A stretch of DNA of 64,000 nucleotides from Delphinapterus leucas (lineage: Eukaryota; Chordata; Mammalia; Artiodactyla; Monodontidae). The stretch is taken from the NCBI RefSeq assembly GCF_002288925.2, contig NW_022098058.1:1126021-1190020 (forward strand), written 5' to 3'. The notes under the pieces were generated by a model. That model saw only the letters and a program-made list of their open reading frames with translations. It did not search any database and was not told the origin of the DNA. The position numbers and the translations under genes were made by a program. Below, piece by piece: positions 11,832 to 24,125 of the stretch (position 1 is the stretch's first letter; each line of letters opens with the position of its first letter).

Positions 11832-12124
11832 ACAGTAGAATCTCAACTTTTTTTTTTTTTCAAGAAAAAGGTTCCCATGGATGAGCAAAGCTGCCTTAGT
11901 TGAATTTAGAGAAAGGTGCAAGCCCTACCTTCTCATCTTCCCTCCTCATCCCAGTAGCAGCCCTTGAAGCCCCTCTGAAGGACCGTAAGAGTTTGAAAAC
12001 TGCGCTGTATTAAGCTGTTCCCCTAGTGCACCACATGTTACTCTTGTGGTCTCATGATCCAAAAGCACAAGGATTTTACTTCCTCCATATAAGCTCTCCT
12101 TGTTAAGTCTGGTTAACTTACTGA

Positions 12125-12125
<1 letters not shown>

Positions 12126-12164
<39 letters not shown>
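12126..12164. repeat. CA dinucleotide microsatellite
   Basis: About 19 uninterrupted CA units. Confidence 0.95.
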
Positions 12165-12165
<1 letters not shown>

Positions 12166-13122
12166 ATCCATTCTTGCTCTTCCTCCCAGAAGGCACTTCG
12201 TCCATAAAAGGAGCCATCCAAACAATCCTCCCTCCTAGCCCAGGCCTTCGGCTCTCTGCAAGGGTTGCCAATTTTGGCTTAGAAATGAATGGAATTCCAG
12301 AGTTCAAGATGAGCAGGATGGTGTATGTGAATGATGGCTTCCTCCAGGAGGAGAATTAGAGCTAAAATTCCAGGCCAGTCCAAGAGAAAGCTAGTTCCCA
12401 TTTTGCTAGCTAGTTTCCCGGGGAGGGAGGCAGAATTATTACCAAACAGCCCTGCCTGCAGCCTGCTCCCAGCCAGGTCGCCCCAGCATTCCCTAAGGGC
12501 TGAAGGCAGGCTGCACCCAGGGCAGAGTGAACACACCGTGTGTGCTCACAGCTCTAGGGGAACGTGCTGCTGGATGGGGGCATGGCAGGAAGCCCACAGG
12601 TGGTCTCTCCAGGGCAGGTCTCTGCGGCCAGGATCCTCCCAGCCCCATCCCGAGGCTCCGCAACGTGACAACCCCTCCCTGTGTCTCCCGCTCACACCCC
12701 TCTTCCTGGGGTAGGAAACAGATCTGAGAAGGGCCACATCCAGAGTGTAGAATGTGTCAGATCCTACATGCCATGATTTCAGCCCCAAATCCAAACCCTA
12801 TGTTGATGTGAGCACAGTGAAAGGACCATTGACTCCCTTTCCAGCCACCCTTCCACATGAGGAGAGAACATAGGCAGTTCTCTCACCTTTTACATACCAA
12901 GAGGACAGGGGATTGGTTTGTGGGGAAAACAGAGAGGCAAAAAGCTAGCCTGGGAGACAACAGCAAACCACAGCTCTCTCCACAGCACAGCTGCTGATTC
13001 CTGCTTTTCCACGATGTTTTCTCCTTCATTTTGCCAGAAGATTACAGGAAGATCTCAAAACTTGAGTGCTGAGTTTGAGATTTATTGACAGCAAAATATA
13101 ATTAAAAAAATCATAATCCCTT

Positions 13123-13328
13123 GGGCTTCCCTGGTGGCGCAGTGGTTGAGAGTCCGCCTGCCGATGCAGGGGACACGGGTTCGTGCCCCGGTCTGGGAAG
13201 ATCCCACATGCCGCGGAGCGGCTGGGCCCGTGAGCCATGGCCACTGAGCCTGCGCATCCGGAGCCTGTGCTCCGCAACGGGAGAGGCCACAACAGTGAGA
13301 GGCCCGCGTACCGCAAAAAAAAAAAAAA
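13123..13328 (+). mobile_element. CHR SINE, young form, near full length
   Basis: The cleanest copy in the window, from GGGCTTCCCTGGTGGCGCAG to GCGTACCGC plus poly-A. The exact target-site duplication TCATAATCCC follows the tail at 13329-13338 and precedes the element at 13111-13120. Confidence 0.94.
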
Positions 13329-14559
13329 TCATAATCCCAACTAAAACCCTGGTTGACTCATGTCAGAGGAGAAGGAAAGTGCGTTTAGGAATAATAAGCC
13401 AAAAATGGATTCCTAACATGTAATTTTTCAGAAGCTTAACAAAAAGAGGTCCGTGCTCCTTTCAACAGCCTTCTGCACGGAGTGTAGGCAAGAGCTTCGT
13501 CCAAAGAGAGAAAAAAAGGGGCTGAGGAGGAAAAGACCCATGTCTGTTTGAACAAGTGGCAAAGGACAGGCACCCTGCAGGGATTAGAGGGTTTAAATTT
13601 TTTAAAATAAAAGGAAGAAAGGAAAAACACACAATGTACTGGTTTGGAGAGAAAGTTCCATCACCAGTTAGAGCAGGTGGGCCGTGAGGAGTGGGCCCGG
13701 GCCGCTCACTGCCAGGGGCTGAGAAGAACACAGCAGCGAGCCAGGGAGAGGAAAGCCGGTTTCAGGAGATGGGGGAGGAGGTGCCCCGAGGGTCAGCCAG
13801 GTCAGGAACCCAAACCCAGGGCCGGTGGGTGGTGAATGTCAAGAAACAGAAAGTAATGCATGTGAAATCTGGGTACTAGCCAGCCCAGAGAAGCCAAAAA
13901 GGGTTTTTCTAAAAGAGACATCCCAGGAACTATTCTTTTAGAATAAGCCATGCTCCCGTGTAGGCTCGGGTGGAGCCGAAGGACGAAGCGGGCAAGAGAA
14001 TGAGATTCATCCCGGAACGGGGGTGAGAGGGAGAGGGGCCAACTGCACACATGAGGCAACGAAAAAGCAGAAAACAATTTTTGCAGCTGAGGTTTGGGTC
14101 AGGTGATCTCTTCGCTCCAAGGAGCAGAGAAGTCTAATTTGCACAAATACCCCTCCAAGGCACCTGAGCAAGTAACAGAAGGTGCTGACCTTAGAAATCA
14201 CGTTCAGGAAGGAAAGAAAGCAGCGCTGCTGGGGTGGGGATTGGGCCTGGCTGCCTGGTACAGCAAGGTACTTACTTACAAGACACTGGCAAGTAAGAAA
14301 ACACAACGGAGAGCGGTCACCGGGCCGGAGGCACCAGGCAGTTTACTCACAACATACAAGGAATTCTTTCTGATGGGGTGAGCCCAGGAGGATGGAACCA
14401 GCAAAGGGTCCAGACCACGGCTCTGTTCACTTATAATGAACACAGGGCAGCAGGGGTGTTAAGGAATTGGGGGAAATAAAGAAACCAAACCCTGGCTGGG
14501 CTGTCTGTCATTGCCAAGAGAAGCTCAGGGAAATGATGAATGACACTTCTATTAGGGAT

Positions 14560-14740
14560 GCTGAGGGGAGGATACCTCTTGCTTTGTGGGCTTTGCACAT
14601 GCTGTTCCCTTGGTCTGGAATGCCCTTTCCCTGCTTCCCCTGACTCTTACTCTTCAAGCCTCAGCTTAGGCATTTCCTCTTCCAGGAAGCCTTTCGAGGC
14701 TTTGCTATTCCTCCCTCTTCCACGCAAACTGGGCTAGGGG
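14560..14740 (+). repeat. L2 LINE fragment
   Basis: It contains GCTTTGCACATGCTGTTCCC, CTGGAATGCCCTTTCC and CTTCCAGGAAGCC, the usual L2 3' region. Confidence 0.7.
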
Positions 14741-16323
14741 CTCCCATGCTACCCAGCGATTACTCCATGCTTGCACTGACCGTGCTGTTTGCTAAACCGG
14801 TTCTCTGCTAGCAGTGACTTGTCTGTTGTTCCTATCATATTGACAGGCCCTAGTCCATTACCCAGTGCAGTGCAGGGCTCAATGCAGGCTTGTTGAGAGG
14901 ATGAATAAATGCGCAAGTAGGAGCTTGGAGCAGGGCAATTCTGGGGCTCCCTGGTTCTAAGTACCCAAGATCCTGGAGTGGACTCCAAACCCTAAGCTCT
15001 CCAGGACCCTCCTCATGGGCCACTGAGAGCCACATCCAGCCCAGTCCTGCTCTCCACACCCAGTTCCAAGCCAGAGTGCCTAGCGCTGCAAAGCTCTGTG
15101 CTGGGGGCTATGATGGTGACTGCCTGGGGCTGACAGACAGCTTCCTCTGCCCTGGAGCTAGATCTCAGGACGGAAGCGGGAGGATAGGGTGACCGAAGGT
15201 GAGTCTGCTCAGGAGGCAGCCCCTCCAGGAAGGCTGGCAATAAGTCGGGAGAATTCTAGGGCTGGAGCCCCGGGGAGAGGCTTGCTCAGAGCACAACCAA
15301 CAAGGACAAACCATAACCTTCCAAGGCTATTAGGAGGATTACATAGAAGAATGGGTAAGAAAGTGCTTTGTAAATTGGGATGTGATGTATTGTGGGGAAA
15401 TGGGTTTGGGATCTGGGTCCTCAGACCAAACTTAGTACCTAACTACTCAGAGAAAAATGTAGTAAATCAGAGCTGAGGAGTAACTACGGAGATGGGATGC
15501 TTCCAAACGCTGTGAAACTAGAGGTGCAGATATCGCTTAGGATGCCCCACACTGGCTCTTCTTTCCTCCCTGGGATGGGCTTTGTTCAACAACCAGAGAG
15601 TGTGATGCTGGAAAATATTTCCTTGAACGGAAATGCACAGACTCTCAGTTTCACTGTAGCAGCAAGATATGTCCTAGTATAAAAAGGCAGAGGTTTAAGA
15701 AGAATTGAGCTCCTCCTGACCCTAGAAAGTCCTTACTTTGCTTGGAGACTGACACTGGCCATCTGTTCCCATCAGGGATCCTGAGGCCAAGGGAGGCTCA
15801 ACCAAATAAGCCACATTCTGGTGGCCACTTCATTTCTGATAAGCTTTTATACCGAAGTGGGAACTAGGTAACCTCCCCAAGGGTTGGGGAGAATAGCTTT
15901 GCCAAAAACACTGCATAAAAAAGAATTAGGCAATTCTAAGCCACTCCATGTTATCTAGCTTCTTCCAACTTTTCTAAAACACAGCAGCCTTTACAGATTC
16001 ACACAATAACTCCAAGACCCTCTTTCCCAGCAACCACTGTAGAGCCCACCAGAGAAAGTCACCCATGTTTGCTGGTAAATGTTCAACAGCTAGCTCTTTG
16101 GCGGCGAAAAGAAAAAGATCAAAGGTCTTAGTGTTTGCCAATTTCTGTGGTGTAAATACTCCCACCTTGGCTGATTTCGAGCTACCAAGGTGAAGTCGCT
16201 GAAGGTGAAGTTGGGAAGAGATGTTGATACAAGCTGCCCCAGCACCACTGGCTCTAAGACATGCGTTAACACCCAACCTGGCTTCCTCTGGACACAAGCT
16301 GGAGATGATCACTCCACACCTAC

Positions 16324-16401
16324 CTCTCTCAAAGGAATTTTTGATGTCATTGACTTCAACCTGGGATCCTGGCACTCTGAAGATCCCTTGCTGCTGGAGT
16401 C
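16324..16401 (-). CDS. SRGAP3: SRGAP3 exon (about exon 14): RhoGAP catalytic arginine finger, residues ~534-560
   Basis: The 78-nt exon encodes GLQQQGIFRVPGSQVEVN followed by DIKNSFER. GIFRVPGS is the arginine-finger motif of RhoGAP domains. The arginine codon AGA at 16376-16378 corresponds to R542 in human and supplies the residue that stimulates GTP hydrolysis on Rac1/Cdc42-type GTPases. The site is intact, so catalytic activity is expected. The acceptor is TTCTTTTAG and the donor is GAGAG|GTAGGT. The exon is phase 1 to 1 and divisible by three, so skipping it would remove the catalytic residue in frame. Confidence 0.96.
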
Positions 16402-18105
16402 CTAAAAGAAATAAACAAACAAAAAAAGAAAGAGAAAATGCCTTGAGCTCATCAGACCACTGGGAACACGGAAGACTCTCCCCACTGCTTGCCTCTTTCT
16501 CCCACCATCCTTTGTAACAGAGTCATTCCCAGTGACTGTCTCCTGGCAGAAGCCCCAAAGGAGCCTTTGCGATGAACTTCAGCTGGTCCAAATACTCAGT
16601 CACATTCTGCTTCATATGTCTAGGGTCTCTTGTTTGGGCTTGAAGGAAACAAGAAGTTTATATCAACACTGGACCAGTGAATGACTTCCACTTTAACCCA
16701 CAGGTCAGTTCAATCAAATAACTGGGTAGTGAATGCTGCCTAATGCATTCGTCAGTTGCACTGGTCCCAAGTAGGTTGGCCTGAGTTTACAAATGCCATC
16801 GGAGTTTAACAGCCACAGAGACTCTGAATGAGAATGATTAATGCCACTCCCTCAACCATTCCCTCGCCCATCACAGACAACGTCTTCCTTCAAGAAAATC
16901 TAGAGTCTAGAGTGCATGCTGGCTTGGGATCAAGGAGTTTGGGGGACATTGACTTATTGCAGAAGGACAATCTCATTTTTTATGTGTTTCTACAAGGCCT
17001 TAACAAAGAGGAGACCTTGATACCTGACACAGCAGTAACAACAAAACAGCGACCTATAAGATTGAAGGAATTAGAGGGCCTCCCTCATCTGAAAAGGGAA
17101 TTAAGACGGGGATCCTTTCCCTGAGATTCAGTTTTTCTATGTGAAACAACTCTCCACTTTATAATTCAGGCAAGTGTTTACCCTTAAAGGCAGGCTTTAG
17201 TTAAAGTTTGGTTTGTACATATAGTACGTGCTCAATAAACGTTGTTCATTTCTTTCGTGCTGAATTTCTACCACCTGTGTCTCTTACCCCATCCTCCTGG
17301 CTCATTCCCATCCAGTTATGCTGGCCTTCTTTCCCATATTAGGCCTTGACACTTGCCATTCTCTCCACCTGGCTGGCTTCTTCTACTCAAATATCACCCC
17401 CTCAGAGATGGCTCTCCTTACAACCTTAGCCAAAGCAGGCCTGCCCTCCTCTAGCCATTCTCTATCCCCTTTAATTAGTTCCTTGGCATTATCACTATCT
17501 GAAATTATATTATTTGTCTCTCTGCCTGTTCATTCCCTTGCCCTTCTAATTGGTCATGTAAGCTACCTAGGGCCAGCATCCTACCTGCCTGGTTTGTGGC
17601 TATGCTGCCATTGTCAAAAACAATGCCTGCTATGCACTCTGGAAATATATTTTTGGAGGGATGAATAAGTGAACAGATGGAGGCACAATTTAAGTGCTGG
17701 GGACACCATGTGGCAAATCCCAGACACTCTATTTCCTCCATGGAGCTTACCACAGTCTAGCAGGATTAACTGATCGGTTGACCAACCTCATTCAGCGCTC
17801 AAAGTGCAGAGCTCTGGGCTCGAGTGGGAGCAAAAAAGGAACTAATACAGTTGTCCCACGTGCCCTCCCTGGTCCTCGGTTCTCCTAGCTCCTGGGTCTT
17901 CTCACCACCATCTTCAGCTCCCCCTACACACAAGGCTCAATAGACAGCACTCAAGATAGCAGCTGTTCTATAGAACGTTTTCCCTCTCAGAAGCAGAGCA
18001 GCAACAGGAAATCTTCCCAGACGAATTTGAATCTCATTTCTTATGAGAACAGCCTAGCACCTGTTCTGGAAAGAGCTGAAAACACTGCCCTGAGATCGAG
18101 CTTAC
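16402..18105 (-). other. SRGAP3 intron 13
   Basis: A 1.7-kb intron between the arginine-finger exon and the first RhoGAP helix exon. It contains an L2 fragment near 17290-17680. I see nothing else in 16410-17280 or 17690-18100. Confidence 0.85.
17290..17680 (+). repeat. L2 LINE fragment
   Basis: Phrases such as TCACCCCCTCAGAGATGGCT, TTGGCATTATCACTATCTGA and a final GGATGAATAAGTG fit an L2 3' end. Confidence 0.6.
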
Positions 18106-18166
18106 CATATAAATTGATGTATCTGATGCAGCTCTCGACGACCAGTGGTATAGCTTGTCCTGAATC
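18106..18166 (-). CDS. SRGAP3: SRGAP3 exon (about exon 13): RhoGAP helix, residues ~514-534
   Basis: The 61-nt exon encodes DSGQAIPLVVESCIRYINLY plus the first base of a glycine codon. It is the first conserved helix of the RhoGAP domain (pattern IP..V..CI.YI). The acceptor is TTCTTAAG|GAT and the donor is ATATG|GTAAGC. Phase runs 0 to 1, matched by the exon at 16324. Confidence 0.95.
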
Positions 18167-21100
18167 CTTAAGAAAAAAAGTTGTGAGTTGTATTGGACTT
18201 GGCAACCACCACAGGAGAGAAGACACTGCAAACACAGATTATGAACTCAAGCCAGAAAATTAGTACCATCAGATTAGTAGGAAAACAAGCAAGGAAACAC
18301 TAATTCTAAAGTCTCCACAAACAGTTAAAATAGAAAGTCTTCTGTGATCGCAGAAAAGCCATAGCTGTGATCATTTTAAAGAAATGCTCTGTCTTCCTAT
18401 TCAGCTGGGAAGGAATCAGGGCTCAGGAGGCCTGATAGGCACATCAGGGAAGGGGAGGGAGCCCACCGCCTGGAGGGGCTGGAATCCGCCCTCGAAGACT
18501 TCTCTGCCTCCCACTGCCCTCAGCCCCATCTCAACTCTGTTCTCCCAGCGCTCAGGGCAGGATCAAGGCCTCTGCCTAGTACTGTAGGACCTGCTGCCAG
18601 GATTAAGAAGGACACACCATGGGGGAAGCAAGGCTGGCCCCAGGGATCCTTTTGAGCTCGGAGGAGGGGAGACCAATTCTACTCACAACGTAACAACCTA
18701 AACATCCAGACAGATATTTGTTTAACAGTAAACACATTAAAAGGAAAAGTTCTAGAAACAGCTAACGTCAGCCACTGATCACTGAGTGGCAACCTTAGTC
18801 AGAAAGGCTGAATAAGATGCAGTTCTAAATACATGCATCTGGGGTGTGAATGTATTTTCAATTATATTTTCCTAGACTGGCCCACAACCACAGAGAGCTG
18901 GGCACGGGATAATTTTCTTTCGGATTCCGTGACTCGTTGACCTCTCTGCTATTTCAGGCCACTTACAGAGCATAAAAATTTTTAAAAACTCTCTTTGAAA
19001 AGGGGCCAAGTTAAGCACTAGCCTCCTCAGAAGGCGAGGAAAGCAATGAGGCATATGTAATACGCTCACGTAAAGGGACAGAGGAAAAAACCATGATTTG
19101 GATGCTTTCGTGGGTCCTCCACACCCCACCTGCAAATTCTGTCCTTGATTAACTACCGTCACGGAGAGGGTAATAAAGTGGACTCATTGGCAACAGGCAA
19201 GGCGAGCCCTGTGCTACTAGTCAGGGCTGAAGACAGGTTCCATCCAGTTGAATGGGGCTGACGGACCTTTCCAGTAAATACCTGGTTCCTGGTTCGAGCA
19301 TTTCTTCTTCCTCTGATAACAAAAAATAAACAGGCAGCAGAGCAGAAGAAAAAGAAAAGATTACGCAGAAGTAATAAGACCAGTTAGAGCAAGCAGCTCC
19401 TTCAGAGTCCGGGAACGCCGAAATGCAATGGCAGCCAGCGGAGGTCCGGGGAGACGGCAGGCAAACCGTGGGCCCAGTGGAGCTCCGGACCTGCCCGGCC
19501 AGCCTTCCAGGGTGGCTGCCTCGGACGCCAGGGGGCAAAGGGGCCTCTTTCAGTCCTTGTCAAAGGGCAGGAACGGTGTGTACTGAACACTTGCCCCACC
19601 CCAAGTCTAGCTTCTCCTCAACACGGGGGCTGTTTACTCACCAATGGTGAGAGCCCACCTAAGATTCTTTAACGTTAGCCCAGCCACCCACAGAAAAGGA
19701 GGGACACACGCCCTCAGGTGTCTCCTGTGACACTGGCCCTGCAAGTCAGCTCAGGAAACCTCGCTCTTAGCTCTTAGTTAACCAAGACCGTGTTTATGAG
19801 GTGCCCTCTGGATAGGACCAAACAGGATTCCATCTGGTTCCAAATTCCACACCGCTGCCCGTGCTTTCCTACCAAACACCTGGGGCAGCTTGTCCCGGGT
19901 ACCCACTTGGCTTTGCTTTCCTTCTGCCCACGGACCCTCACCCTGGCACTGAAAAAGCCTCAGGGAACGCAAAAGCTGACAAAGCCTGGAGGAGGGAGGG
20001 CAGTGGAGTCAGAGAGCCTTCGTGATCTTGCGGGCAGAACCGGAGGCTCTGCTTTCACTGAAGTCGCCCATTTGCAGGCGAGCACGGCCTCTTCTTTCTT
20101 CCCACACATGCAGTGGGTCAGGCTCTGGGGTGCGTGCTGTGTCTCATCCCGACTGAGAAACGGGAGCATGTGCGCCTGCTTGCTGGCGTCACCTGTCCAG
20201 CCCCTGGCACCTCAGCAACTAGAATTTTCCTATGTCGACTACGCCTACCTGAACCTAGGACAGCAGTGCCAGGTGACCAGACAGGGCCCCGTGGGCACTC
20301 TCCGGAAAGCCCAGGCAGCACTAACAGCTAACATTTCCATGGTGTTTACCCTGCGCCAGGCAGAGCTCTAGAACCCGGCAGGTGTTAACTCATCTGATCC
20401 TCCTCACACACTCAGGAGGTGGGTAATTATCATTCTCATTTTATTGAAACAAGGTAAGGACTCCCCCTGCCTCAGCCCGAAGGTAGACCTCCTGGGCCTC
20501 AAAATTTATCATAATAAATTGTGTTTCCTTCTATCTGAGAGAAGGGGGGAAAAAATCAAGCATTTTGAAAAGAATCCATTCAGGTAAGGTCCTAGAGATT
20601 TATACAAGTAACTCCAACTACGTTTATCCGTCATTCTTGGGGATGCTTCCTTGTCCCTCTAAACCCTCATAATCATGGAGTTTCTGTGATGTTATTTTAT
20701 TGAAAAGCCTTTCAGAGCTTTAGAATTTCAGAGCTGGGGATTCTTAGTTCACGCTGAATCTTCTTCCAGATAGCACGGGAATCATAAGAGGAAATTAAAT
20801 TCCATTCCCAAAGGTTGAAGGACTGGATGCATCACACTGCCTTTTCATTTTCTGAGAGTTAACAGTCCTTGAGGTTGGGGTCCCGCCGCTGCAGCCTGTC
20901 CCCACAGGGAGCTAAGAGTGGGCGCGCAGAAGAGCTGGCGGAATTGCACAGATGATGTGCGGTACAAGCACACGTGACTATAAAGAAATGCATTCGCTCA
21001 ACAAACATACTTTTTTCAGTCAAACGGTCCCCTGAGGAGGCTGTGCTCTTATTTCAGCAACATGCTGCTGCCTAGTGCTCTGGGGTGACCCTCTCTGGGG

Positions 21101-23227
21101 GCTCTTTTCAGAGCCAGTCCCCTAGCGCCCACTACGGCCTATGCCTCTTGCCATATTGTGGCTCCAGGGGCTACAAAGCCGGGCTCTGATTGGCGCTTTT
21201 CATTCCAAAGACTGGGGTGTCCGTTCTCAGACAAAGTTTTGGCACCGCTGACGAAGGTCCTGCTGCAGGCTCTCGGAAGATTGACCAGCTGCGGCAATGG
21301 CTATATATTTAGAATAAGGATGCGGCTTCCTGGTGACTACCTCCAAGGGGCAGACAATCCCGCGGTTGGTGCATGGCACTCGATCGTCGCGCATCGTCAC
21401 GTAGGAGCTCTCCATTCAGAGACTGTTTCACTGAACAGAACACCTAGCTTGCAAATGCCATCAGGTAAGAGCTCCTTCCAAGCGTCCTGACAGAGCACCT
21501 GTTTCCAAAGAGCTGAGCATATTCTGAAAGGTGTCTGTGTCTCTGAGCCTTTGCTCATTCTGTTCCTCCTCTCAGGGGCTCCTCCGTCCTCCCCTCTGCT
21601 GTGTTCCGCCCCATCCTTCAAAGCCGCCCGGACCCCACCGCTCACAGTTCTTCCTGCTCTGAGCTCTCACAGAACTTATTTCCGTGGGGAATCAGTCACC
21701 AAGTGCTCATCCTGAATCATCTTCCGCGTTCAGCCTTCTGTCAAAAACCTCCTGAGCAACATGACAAGCTCCTTGAGGGCAGAGAGAGTAGCAAATGGGC
21801 CTCAGTCCCCTCTCAGCTCTGGAGTATGGCTTTTTCGAGAAGAAAGTCTTGTTGGAGCGAGGAGGGAGGATGAAGAAAGGGCTCTTGAGACAGCCCCTCT
21901 TCCCATGACCTTCTGGATGGCAAACTGCTCACTCGGAGTCACCTCCAAACAGCACCCCTTCCCTGATGCACGCAGTAGCACCCCTCATTTTGGGGTCCTC
22001 CACACCTCCCTCCTCTGAGGCATCCTAGAGCAGCTGCTGCTGTTTTCCACCCCCGGGCAGTGCCAACATGTGCCCTCCTTTTCCCCTTTCCCTTCCCCCA
22101 CTGTCCCCCAGAACTCAGCTTACAGGCAGAGGGACCCAGGCTGGTCCTGCCTACCCCCTCCCACGCCTGAGGCCAACCCTCCCTGCCCAGCAAGTCCTGT
22201 GCATGCCCTATATGAGGACAGAGGATAGAGAGCCAGAGCAGGGGCAGCCTCAGCACTCCAAAAGTGTCGGCAGGGCCCGAGAACCTTTATTTTTCTCCCG
22301 ACTCTTATTTTCTGCAAAGGGTCTTCGTTAGATGGGGCATGCTTCCGATAACTGTCAGGGACCTTCTGCTGCTCCCCTAAGTAATGTTCAGAATGCATCT
22401 CCCCTTCCTCAAGTATGTCCCCCACGTGCTGCCCTTTTCAACTCCATCACCATCTTAACTTGCCTTGAGCTGTTCTATCTGGGATGGCTTGATCCTGCAC
22501 CCTTTGCAGCCAAGAAGTAAGAAGAGAAACTCACTGAGGTGAAAAGCTTTTTTTTTTGTTTAAGGTGTAAAGGATTAACCTGGAATTCTAAAGGGACTAC
22601 CTCAGCTCTTTTCTCTTCTCCCAAACTGCCTAACAAGAAACAAAATTAGGTGGAAGGGTTGTCTCTCGTACAAATTGTATGTGTTGTGTTCCTTTGCTGG
22701 TATATTCTCAACTTTAAAAAATCACTTGTATAAAAACACAGTTACTCACAGGGCTTTTCTTTGTGTTGTTTCCAACCTGTCTCCTCTTGGGAGATGTGAG
22801 TGTGACTCAAGTCGAGGGGGTTTCTCTAAGTGTCCCTCAGGCTGGTCAGGACTGCAGTTCCTGAAGCAGTGAAGTGGGGCTGACAGGGACCACTGTCTGG
22901 CACGGATTCAGTGCCACCTGGATTTTACTGGGTCCCAGCATGATTGCAACCCTCCCCCAGGGCTGAGAATCAAGGGAAAGCACTTAGGAGCAACTGGTCA
23001 GAGGCAAAAGCAGCTCTGATTAGAAGCCCTCACTGAAGCTAAGAGCAAGATGCCGGGAGGACCAGCTTGCCACAAGGCCTGGCCGAGGGCCAGGATTGAA
23101 AGTTCCAGTCCGTCAGTCGTTGGTAGGTCGGTAGGTTGGGGCAGGGCTGTTGGCCGGGGGAGGAGGTGGAGAAAGGCTGCCATTACATTGGGTGCATTCG
23201 CGGACTCTGTGGCTCCCCAGCAAGTAC
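18167..23227 (-). other. SRGAP3 intron 12
   Basis: A 5-kb intron with few young repeats. A MIR-like piece lies near 20300-20460 and L2-like sequence near 21640-22020. The long open frame at 19790-20371 (plus strand) is not supported as a gene. No young CHR SINE interrupts this intron. Confidence 0.8.
20300..20460 (-). repeat. MIR SINE fragment
   Basis: AACAGCTAACATTTCC..GCGCCAGGCAGAGCTCTA..AACTCATCTGATCCTC..ATTTTATTGAAAC is the minus-strand form of a MIR. Confidence 0.6.
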
Positions 23228-23330
23228 CTTAATGAACGCTTCCATACAGCCGTTAAATAGTTTATGGCTACACACTGAGAGAGGCCTAGGTCTCCTCATT
23301 TTCTGTGGTTTAGGGGGAAGACAGGGGGGC
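23228..23330 (-). CDS. SRGAP3: SRGAP3 exon (about exon 12): proline-rich linker into RhoGAP, residues ~479-513
   Basis: The 103-nt exon completes an arginine and encodes PPCLPPKPQKMRRPRPLSV followed by CSHKLFNGCMEAFIK. The PPCLPPKP stretch is a proline-rich, SH3-ligand-like segment, and MRRPRP is basic. FNG.MEAFIK is the start of the RhoGAP domain. The acceptor is TTTCCCCTAG and the donor is AAG|GTACTT. It enters in phase 2 and leaves in phase 0. Two cysteines (in SVCSH and NGCME) stand where I recall tyrosine and serine in the human protein; each would need one base change. Confidence 0.95.
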
Positions 23331-23979
23331 CTAGGGGAAAACGGAACAAAAGAAATCAAGAAAGCAAACAAGGTAAACATACAACTGGGAAAGACGCTCT
23401 TACGACCCACGACTGGAGGAGAACACAAAATGCAAATGGAAGGCCTGAACCCCCAGCGCATTGGTGTCCAATGCTCCATCTGAAGGCCTCTGGATGTTTA
23501 AGCGGGTCTTAATTTACCCACGGTGTCAGGCAGGAGTAACACAAATGTATTCTAAATCACAGGAGGGCACAGCACGTGTCCAGGAAACCATTGAAACTCC
23601 AATCAGGGCTGTCATCCCGCAAAGCTGACCAGATGGAGGGGGAATCAGGGGAGAGATGTAATCTGTAGCCCAAGAAAGCAAGAGACTTTCAAAGATGATC
23701 GGAAGGGTTAATTTTCATCATTTTGGCTTAAATGCATCACCAAGTCTCAACTCCCACCATACCAGGGCACTGATCCTCCTAATGCCTCCTTGCATTTCAA
23801 ATGCACTTGACTAATCTTTATTCCATTGATCTAAGAGCCAGGCAATTATTATTCTTATTTTAGAGATGAAGAAATTGATGCCAGGAGGGAGGCTGCAGCT
23901 TCTTTGGGGTCCCCAGGGGACCCAGGATGATGATTATCTCCTGTCCTTTAGTCAAGTACACTTTCAGTTACAATGTTTT

Positions 23980-24125
23980 CAAATCCATCATCACACTTAA
24001 TGTCAGCTCAACCCTGCACGTATGGTCCCATTTTACAGAGGCCTAAACTGAGGCCTAGAGGGGGGAGGTGGCAGAGCTAGGCCCCAAACCCAGGCCTCTT
24101 TGGCTCCAATCCCAAGATTTTTACC
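23980..24125 (-). repeat. MIR-like SINE fragment
   Basis: CCATTTTACAGAGGCCTAAA, CTGAGGCCTAGAG and GGCAGAGCTAGG are minus-strand MIR phrases. Confidence 0.5.

Larger units (their letters stand above)
6951..16323 (-). other. SRGAP3 intron 14, 9.4 kb
   Basis: The intron is dense with old LINE fragments (7190-9920), three CHR SINEs (8530, 10113, 13123), two CA tracts, a TATC/TTCC tract and L2. Stretches 10850-11460, 12170-13080, 13340-14560 and 14750-16320 show open frames only by chance and no splice-bounded homology that I recognise. Confidence 0.8.

Noticed and set aside
10792..12164. Regular repeats that might suggest a CRISPR array
   Set aside because: They are CA and TATC microsatellites in a vertebrate intron, with no spacers.
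13111..13338. tRNA-like sequence with A- and B-box elements in the CHR copies
   Set aside because: These are tRNA-derived SINE heads with poly-A tails and target duplications, not functional tRNA genes.
19790..20371. A 193-codon open frame on the plus strand, the longest in the window
   Set aside because: It lies inside an SRGAP3 intron, overlaps a MIR fragment at its end, has no recognisable domain, and has low-complexity amino acid use typical of chance frames.
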